Positions 57,006 to 64,000 of a stretch of 64,000 nt of DNA are shown piece after piece. The position numbers were made by a program, and so were the translations under genes. The notes beneath the pieces are model-generated. The model did no database searches. It saw nothing but the letters and a program-made list of their open reading frames with translations, and had not been told where the DNA came from. The stretch spans positions 9,348,533 through 9,412,532 of the forward strand of contig NC_037275.1 of NCBI RefSeq assembly GCF_000002425.4, given 5' to 3'. Origin of the DNA: Physcomitrium patens. Lineage: Eukaryota; Streptophyta; Bryopsida; Funariales; Funariaceae. Position 1 is the first letter of the stretch. Each line of letters starts with the position of its first letter.

Positions 57006-58669
57006 TGTTCTTGCTTGAGAATGCACTAGGCACCTAGCTATAGAAGGTAAGTAGAAATGCAACAACAATTCTATCAAGTCTAATAGAATCTTAAATAAAC
57101 TTTAAGTAAACCTTAACAATCCTAATCAAACTTTGACCAATCTAAAATAAATTTAAAATAAATTACAGAAAAAACACAAAAAAGTCCTAAAATAATTTCA
57201 AAGAAAAATAACAAGAATCTGAAAGAAATATAAAAATAAAATTTTCAAGAAATAACAATAATCTTAAAGAAATACTAAAAATAAAAAATTTTAAATAAAT
57301 AATAAAGAATCCTAAAGAAATACTAAAAATAGAAATCTTAATTAAATCTTACTTAAATCCTAGGTCAAATTTCAATTAAATCTTAATAAAATCCAAATCC
57401 TAAACAAACCTTAAAAAATCCTAATCAATTGCTAGTCAAGTTCTAAACCAAATCCTAAGAAAATCATAATTCTAACTAAATCTTAGACCAAATTCTAAGC
57501 CCTAATCAAATCATAGACAAATCTTAAATCAAATCCTATAATAAATTAGAACCTCAACAACTAATGATTAAACTATTGATATCAACTTAATATTTGAACA
57601 CTTTTTAATATCTTAATTAGAAATTAATATAGGCATGTTAAGAAAAGAATTAATAATAAGATAAAATAAAAATTACTTCAAATTACTAAAAATTACTTCA
57701 AATTATACTTTTTAATATCTTAATTAGAAACAAGCAAAAGAAAGATAAGATCAATTGTATTTACCAATTGAGAGAAATGTAAGATAATCCAATCAAGTGT
57801 TGAAGGGCCTCCTATTTCAACCTAAATATTGAACTTCTAACACCAATACCTCTTTCTTGAACCATTGAATTGTGGTCAAATTTTATTTAAATATTATAAA
57901 TTGAATCTAGTATCTACACAAAAAAATTCACTTTAATCCAATTAACAAATTATTGAAGATCTTAAAAATACTCATTGACCCTCAAACTCCAAATTCTGCG
58001 ACTTCAACCCACAAAAACCTTCACACACTTTGATCTAATTGTTTGATTGATTTCAAAATTTGCATACATATTTATAACTAGCACATCAACACATTATCCA
58101 AAATTCACTTGTACTTATACCACGAAACTCAAGAAACACTCAAATTTGTAAATATATTTTTATTTCTCAAAACCTAAATCAACTAAAAACATTACTAACT
58201 TAAAAAAATCCTCAAAAACTCAATATTGATTCAATTAATATAAAACCAATGCCCAAATTTTTTTTCAATTTTTCTTTCAATATTTATTCTTTGATCTATC
58301 AAAGAACTCCAAAATTGATGTATAGGCATAATTTTATGCCTCAAGATCTGATTTTAATCTAGATTGACGATTGGTCCTCTCTAGATATCAATTTTTAGTA
58401 ATTTGAAGTAATTTTTATTTTATCTTATTATTAATTCTTTTCTTAACATGCCTATATTAATTTCTTATCTCATTTACTTTGATTTGGCTCATTTATGCTT
58501 GTACAAAGTGAATAGAAGTCTCTCCTATAAAAAGGTAATATTAAGACTAAAACTTTTATTACCTTTTTATTATTTATCTTTTCTTTTCTACTACATCTTT
58601 TTGCTAGGTTCGTCTATAATAACATCCATATTTTTATTTATTATTATATAGTCATATTTCTACATGACA
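57006..58669 (-). repeat. F3 LTR inserted in a copia-like fossil
   Basis: Reads minus from TGTCATGTAGAAATATGAC (58669) to CATTCTCAAGCAAGAACA (57006). Longer than other F3 LTRs, partly because of an inverted local duplication. The CCTAATC-type array is at about 57340-57545. No internal F3 genes and no clear target duplication. Confidence 0.75.
57602..58465. repeat. Inverted local duplication inside F3 LTR
   Basis: 57615-57682 and 58398-58465 are reverse complements of about 68 bp with near identity. The left arm sits between two direct copies of TTTTTAATATCTTAATTAGAAA (about 57602 and 57707), so roughly 85 bp copied backwards from 58.4 kb was inserted into this site. Confidence 0.75.
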
Positions 58670-58715
58670 ATGTTAGAATAGTTCTTGAGGTCTAATGAGC
58701 CTTGCTCTCAAATTA

Positions 58716-58753
<38 letters not shown>

Positions 58754-59560
58754 GGGATAGAAGAAATGGTAGAAGGAAGAAAGAAGTTCATAAATTATAA
58801 TGTAGGAAATTTGAGAAAATTAGTTGGAGCTCAAAAATAATTTTTTGGAAGTTGAAGACATCTACAATCTTAAAGAGAGAGAATTTATAGAACATTATAA
58901 AAACAAAGAGAATAGTTTATTATTTTTTATTAATATATTAGAAAAATCTTATATAGAAGTATAGTTACCAAAAGCAAAGCAAAGAGCTCTATTGAGCTTC
59001 ACCATATTAGTCACAAATAATCTAATAAGCAAAGTATTTCAATACAATAACCTTGCAGATTTATAGAACATGTTTAGAAGAATGTTTAATTAGAAAACTA
59101 GTAATAAATCATGTTATTGATCAAAAAAATAAATAAGGTAACAATAAAAGAAGGTGGTCATATTAATATTTTTTTAATTGAGGCAATAGACAAGAAGAAC
59201 TAGCTAAAGATATTTGATAAAGAAATTGTAGATAAGATTGTCATAAATACACTCGTCAATAGACTACCTTAAAACTACAAAATGGTAATTTAAGGCATCA
59301 CTTATATGACACAACCAATATTTGAAGATACTATAGATAAGCTTCTTATATGAACTCATTACATAGTTATAGGAGAACAAAAGTTGAGATAAGAAAAAAA
59401 AACTTTAGTAGTACAATTTTAATAAATAAATTTCAAAAGACGTGGAGACAATTATTTTATGCAAGGATGAGGAGGTCAAAAGAGAAGAAACTTAGCTTGA
59501 GGAATCCCACATCATTTGAGAAACTAATACCTGACATGAATAATTAGTGGCTTCAAAACA
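58670..59560 (+). pseudogene. Ty1/copia gag remains
   Basis: Blocks read like the UBN2-type gag of plant copia: a stretch like ALLSFTILVTNNLISKVF near 58990, and IVINTLVNRLP followed by KMVI and TYMTQPIFEDTIDKLL near 59235-59350. Heavily decayed. It probably belongs to the same element as the LTR at 56775-56977. Confidence 0.55.
58717..58753. repeat. (GAAA)n microsatellite
   Basis: About nine GAAA units at the start of the copia remains. Confidence 0.9.
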
Positions 59561-59887
59561 AACTTTGAAGGCTATCAAACTTTACACAAAAAAGATTGCA
59601 ATCTCCCACATCTAAATTTGGATAATATAAAAATATTAAATTAATATACTACTATGTATATGGAAGATCTAACCACATTACGTGAAACTACTGACAAAAT
59701 CAATACAACAATTTTAATAAAAGGTATGTCAAATGAAGTACTTATGGTAGCTTTGGAAATAATATAAGTATTGTTCTCATTGTGTTCAAGCTTCAATATA
59801 CCAAAGCAATTGAACTAATAGAAGTGGATTCAAACATGAGGAAAGACTTTATTTACATATTCTACATAGCCCCACTGCTAATTGTGT
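59561..59887. other. Junction zone between copia remains and F5
   Basis: No gene. Bases about 59777-59850 repeat, in reverse, the last 70 bp of the probable solo LTR at 45326-46073. Confidence 0.4.
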
Positions 59888-59899
59888 AGCGCCCTCGTA

Positions 59900-60610
59900 A
59901 ACATTATTTAGCCTCAACTTATAAAGACATAGCAGCGTTGACTTCTTCAGCTAATGGTGTTGGCTTACCACCCTTTGAATTGGCGACTTCTTCTTCTGCT
60001 ACATCTTCATCATCTGCCTCAGTGTTCGATGGTTCTTCATCCAAACGTGCCGTTAGATCTTCATTCAATAAATCCAATTCCCGTACCTGAGACTCAAGAT
60101 GAAAATTTAGTTGTCCCAATCCTCAAACATCTTCTGCCATTCTTCTATTGATTTCAAAGGTAACTCCGAAGGTGTTGTCGTGGAAACTGGCATATTGGTC
60201 CACACTAAATTATTGGCCTCCTTCTCTAATGTGACTAATTTAGTCTACAACATCACAACCTCTACCTGCAAATGCTCTTGCCGTTCCTTTCAATCGGTCT
60301 CTATCTTTGCTTTCTCAGACACTATGTTTACCATCTTCTCATTTTCCGCCATCTACTTCTCTTTAATCCTAACCTCCACTAGTGTAACGTCAATTGGTGG
60401 TAAGTTTTACGAAATGCATAAAAATCCTTGCATATGCATTCTTCAAAAATCCTGCTACTTCTCCTTAGTCTAACAAACATCCAATCGGATCGGCTCCATA
60501 TTAGTCACAATGATACACTCCAATGGTGGCAACTCATCCTTATGCCTTATATTGCGTTGTTTCTCCTTGCTATTCAATAGCTACTTAATCTTCTCAATCG
60601 CCATTATATT
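59900..60610 (-). pseudogene. F5 extra coiled-coil-like frame after pol
   Basis: Begins near MAIEKIK (about 60605) and shows charged heptad-like blocks such as MAENEKMVNIVSEKAKIETD, SELPLKSIEEWQKMFEDWDN, FHLESQVRELDLLNEDLTAR and an acidic EADDEDVAEEEVAN end. No membrane segment. Position after integrase and the coiled-coil character are the only clues. Confidence 0.5.
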
Positions 60611-60963
60611 CTAATACAAGCAAGCACTCACAACTAATCTCTCAAAATACACAGACACGGGTGCTTATACAAAAGAAAACACGATGCTTGTGAAGAGCCT
60701 CCCTCCTACTTCTTACTATGGTCCAATCAATTGGATCAACTTCCTCTTATTTTCCACGATTTGTTATGATAAAATATCCTATTAATTAGGTCTGATAACC
60801 AGTCTTTACTACCATCATCACTAATCCCATCCATATTCTTCACACTTCTTATCACCTTACATTTACTTATCCTATCATCATCATTATTTATTCCTTCCCT
60901 CTCCTTTTGTAACAGAAAACCCGTCCCGAGTTTATGTATAGTAAAGTTTAAGCCGATTGCCAT

Positions 60964-61905
60964 TGATCCATGTCATAAATTTAGTATCCATAAAATCTTC
61001 CAATTACACTGAACCATTTGAAAATCTGTCAATAACTCGATATAGCCCATGCCATCAAACTTGAAATTTTCTTGGAAAATTTTTAAATCGACTATCATAA
61101 AAAAATATCAAATCATTTGGCATAAAAGCCTTTGGTCTAAGCTTACTATCATAATAAGTCTTCCTTCATTTTTGTGTAGTTTCCATTATCATTAATGCAT
61201 TGGCTCTAGTTTCATCTATTTTTTTCAATTCTTTTAAACAGTGCCGCAATAAATGATGATCTCCCAATCTATTATCTATAACAATTTGTAAACTTAGGAC
61301 TTTTAATTCAATAGGTAATATTACTTCCTGGCTATAAACCAATTAAAAGGGGTAGGATTGGTAGTAACTTTATACACAGTACAGTATGCCCATAAAGCTA
61401 CGAACAATTTAGTGTCCCAATCTCTTCCCACTTTTGAAATTATTTTTGTTAAGATTTTATATAAAATTCTATTAGTCTTTTTCGTTTGTCCATTAGCTCT
61501 AGGGTGATACAATGTAGTCTTACGATGTTTTATCTCGTATTTAGCCGTAAGTGCTTCGATTGTATTATTTATAAAATGAGTTCCTCGATCACTAACCAAT
61601 TCTCGTGGACAACCGAACCATGTAATAATATTTTCATACAAAAAGGTTGCTACTGTACTTGCACTATCGATTTTTGTAGCTACGACTTCAGCTGATTTTG
61701 TTATGTAATCTATTGCTACCAGTATATACCATTTTTGTCTATTTCTCGAGGATGGTGCAATTGATCCCACAAAATCAATTCTCCATTTTTCAAAAGGTGC
61801 TTGAGTTAGAATTGGTACCAATAGCATTGCTGAAGTTCCAGTAAGTCGACGCGTTTTCTGACATGGATCACAATGATGGACGAATTGGTGGGCATTTACA
61901 AACAT
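60964..61905 (-). pseudogene. F5 integrase
   Basis: HHCDPCQKTRRL completes the zinc module. The core has WRIDFVGSIAP, VSDRGTHFINNTIEALTAKY and YHPRANGQTKKTNRILYKIL. The tail near 61000-61200 has a GDLV-like and a WNGxxLKxYY-like block (read as INGNRLKLYY) usual at the end of gypsy integrases without chromodomain. Confidence 0.85.
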
Positions 61906-62109
61906 TGTTGGCTACCAATAACCAGCCTGTAAAGCTTTACGAGCCATACTGTTCTCCGCAAAATGTCCACCACAACTATCCAAGTGGCAACCTTCTAATA
62001 TAGTACTCACTTCAGTCTGATAAATAGAGCGTCACAAAACTCCACCTTTGCCTTGTTTATATAAAGCTTCTTCAATCATCATATAAGGTGCATATTTTAA
62101 TATTAAGCG

Positions 62110-62600
62110 TCATTTAAGCTTTTCATTAAAATTGGGTGGGAAGGTTTGAAATGTCAAATATTGAATTATTTCACTATACTCCGAAGTAATTACATCTACC
62201 ACAAACAGTTTTGCGTCGGATAGTGCATCGTTAATGGATTCATTACCCAATATATTGGATAACCGAGATAAATGGTCCGCATTGGAATGAGATTTTCCTA
62301 GTCGTACCTGAATTGTAAAATCAAATTTTTGCAAGAATAAATCCATCGTGTAATACAACCACTCAATTGAGGCTTATTAATCATATATTTTAAAGCATCA
62401 TGGTCAACATGAAAAATAAATTTATAACCAAAAAGATAATGTCAAAACTTTTGTATGAAATAAATCATCCCTAATGCTTCTCTTTTGGTTGTTGTATAAT
62501 TTCTTTCAGCAGCTACCAATTGACGACTTGCATAATAAATACGGTGATCAAAATCCTAGTCATCTTTCTGGCTTAACACAGAACCAATCGTGACATTAGA
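62110..62600 (-). pseudogene. F5 RNase H
   Basis: VYVDASNVTIGSVLSQKDD leads in at 62556-62620. The end of the domain reads FDFTIQVRLGKSHSNADHLS, the classic last RNase H block with the conserved NADxLSR. Confidence 0.8.
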
Positions 62601-62619
62601 TGCATCCACATAAACTTGG

Positions 62620-63632
62620 AATGGTTTTGTCCAACAAGGTGCCACCAATATTGGTGCTAAAACCAATTTCTGTTTCAATGTTTTGAATGCAATTATATAT
62701 TCCTTTGTCCAAACTGGATTGATCCCATCGGTTGGTGGTTTTTTCAAGAGATTTGTCAACGAAAGGCATATAACTACAAATAGATAGATAAATCGTTGAT
62801 AATAACTAACATGGCCAACAAATGCTTGAACACCCGTAATAGTATCTAGTTGCTTTAATTCTATTATAATCTTTATTTTATCCAGATTTGTAGCAATGCC
62901 TGCCATCGAAACTATATGACCCAATAGTTTACCAGAAGGCACACCAAATTGGTACTTTTCCAAATTTAAAGAAATTCCATATTTGGCACATTGATTCAAA
63001 TATTGACCTAGACATTCTAAATGGTTGGCTCTCGTACTAAATATATAAAAATCATCTAGAAATATTTCCATTAAAATTCATAGATAATCTCGGAATACTT
63101 GTGTTATTACTCTTTGAAATGTAGCTGGTGCATTATAAAGTCCAAATGGCATAACCTTATAGGCAAAGGTCTCCCAATCCATAGTAAAAGTAGTTTTTAA
63201 CTAGTTTTTTTTTGTAATTTTAACTTGATTATAATCGGAAAATCCATCAAGAAATGAATAACATTCATGTCCAGTGACAGCATCTAATATACTATCCGTG
63301 AATGGTAAAGGAAAATAATTCTTCTTGGTAGCCGCATTTAATTTGTAAAAATCTTGACAGATGCAAACTTCTCCATTTTTTTTCAGTACCATAACAATTA
63401 GTAAAACCCATTCACTGAAAGAAATCGGATAGATAAATCCAACCTCCAAGAGTTTATTCAATTCTTCTTTTACCATAAGTGAGTATTTTAGATTAATTTG
63501 ATGTTGTCTTTGACATACTATTATAGCATTCTCCTCCAATATAATTCGATGCTCACAAACTTCAGCTGGAATTCCTTTCAAATCCACATACGACCATGCG
63601 AAAGCAATTTTATGCATTAAAAAGTAATCCAC
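62620..63632 (-). pseudogene. F5 reverse transcriptase
   Basis: LVIMVLKKNGEVCICQDFYK, then NYFPLPFTDSILDAVTGHEC, LDGFSDYNQVKI, the catalytic FLDDFYIFSTRANHLECL and GISLNLEKYQFGVPSGKLLG. All blocks in order. Confidence 0.87.
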
Positions 63633-64000
63633 CCAAATTTCTTTTTCTTTGTCTTTTATACCATTATAAATCTGAATGATTTGGAGAGCCTTCCTTGTAC
63701 CTAAATTAATTGGTTGACATCGTGGAATTTAAGGAGTCTCTGAAATAATGTTCTACTCAATTCCAAAATCTTTCATAAAATCCTATAAATTAGAACTTTC
63801 CAACTCCAATTCCATAGCACTAACGTGATTAACATCCTGTCTATTCATCCAATATGCAATCATATGATTAGAATCATCAATAACATCTGGAAGAACTTAG
63901 TACTCTCTCGGTCCCATGCACTAATATTTTATTCTAGTGTGCTCGACAACTTACCTTGTATCAGCATAATATAGGTCAGGTGCACCAATTTCTTCTTCTA
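63633..64000 (-). pseudogene. F5 sequence upstream of reverse transcriptase, partial
   Basis: Continues the pol linker and possibly the protease end. No motif clear enough to name before the window ends. Confidence 0.4.

Larger units (their letters stand above)
59888..64000 (-). mobile_element. F5 Ty3/gypsy element, cut by window end
   Basis: Minus-strand pol: reverse transcriptase (62556-63632), RNase H (about 62110-62550), integrase (61000-61905), then an extra frame (59900-60610). Gag and 5' LTR would lie beyond 64000. The box FLDDFYIFSTRANHLECLGQ and the absence of a chromodomain point away from chromoviruses, towards the Tat/Athila side or a separate branch. Broken, with a moderate number of interruptions. 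Confidence 0.8.

Noticed and set aside
1-64000. tRNA, rRNA and organelle sequences
   Set aside because: I saw no cloverleaf with box A and box B, no ribosomal RNA core and no plastid or mitochondrial gene. A covariance search would be needed to exclude small RNAs fully.

Overview
This is a nuclear window from a eukaryote, almost certainly a land plant. I lean towards a bryophyte or another seedless plant, with modest confidence. The evidence is an intron-rich spliceosomal gene, Ty3/gypsy elements of plant chromovirus type, and Ty1/copia remains. About 80 percent of the window is retroelement fossil in very AT-rich DNA. Two GC-richer islands (about 12.6-18.3 kb and 49.7-55.3 kb) carry the only host genes I can support.

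Region 1-26.9 kb is a large inverted repeat. The left arm (1-12560, continuing beyond the window) and the right arm (20816-26858 or further) hold the same chromovirus fossil, called F1 here, in opposite orientations together with the same 856 bp of outside flank. Paired coordinates add up to 26859 throughout the outer part. Above a nested element in the left arm (F2, 4955-11466) they add up to 33376. The difference of 6517 is exactly F2 plus a 5-bp target duplication, so F2 arrived after the arms existed. Between the arms sits an eight-exon YJU2/CWC16 splicing-factor gene (15136-17965).

Region 27-49 kb is a graveyard of degraded elements. It holds F1-like and F2-like pieces, a family (F3) with LTRs over 1 kb that carry telomere-like repeats, and a decayed Tc1/mariner transposase (about 34.9-35.5 kb). 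It also holds a chromovirus F4 (35754-48888) split by a 7.6-kb F3 copy whose two LTRs point in opposite directions.

Region 49-55.4 kb holds a minus-strand host gene of at least eight exons (50304-52910) that I do not recognise, with a strong hairpin upstream of it. Region 55.4-64 kb is AT-rich: a copia LTR and gag remains interrupted by an F3 LTR, then a Ty3/gypsy pol without a visible chromodomain (F5, minus strand) that runs off the window end and has an extra coiled-coil-like reading frame after pol.

The most interesting signals are these. F2 LTRs are packed with heat-shock-element arrays directly upstream of their TATA box. Families F1 and F2 share a small third reading frame between chromodomain and polypurine tract. 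The inverted arms flank a splicing gene and become more alike towards the outside. The F3 copy has inverted LTRs and matching ACGT at both ends. All percentages are by-eye counts.
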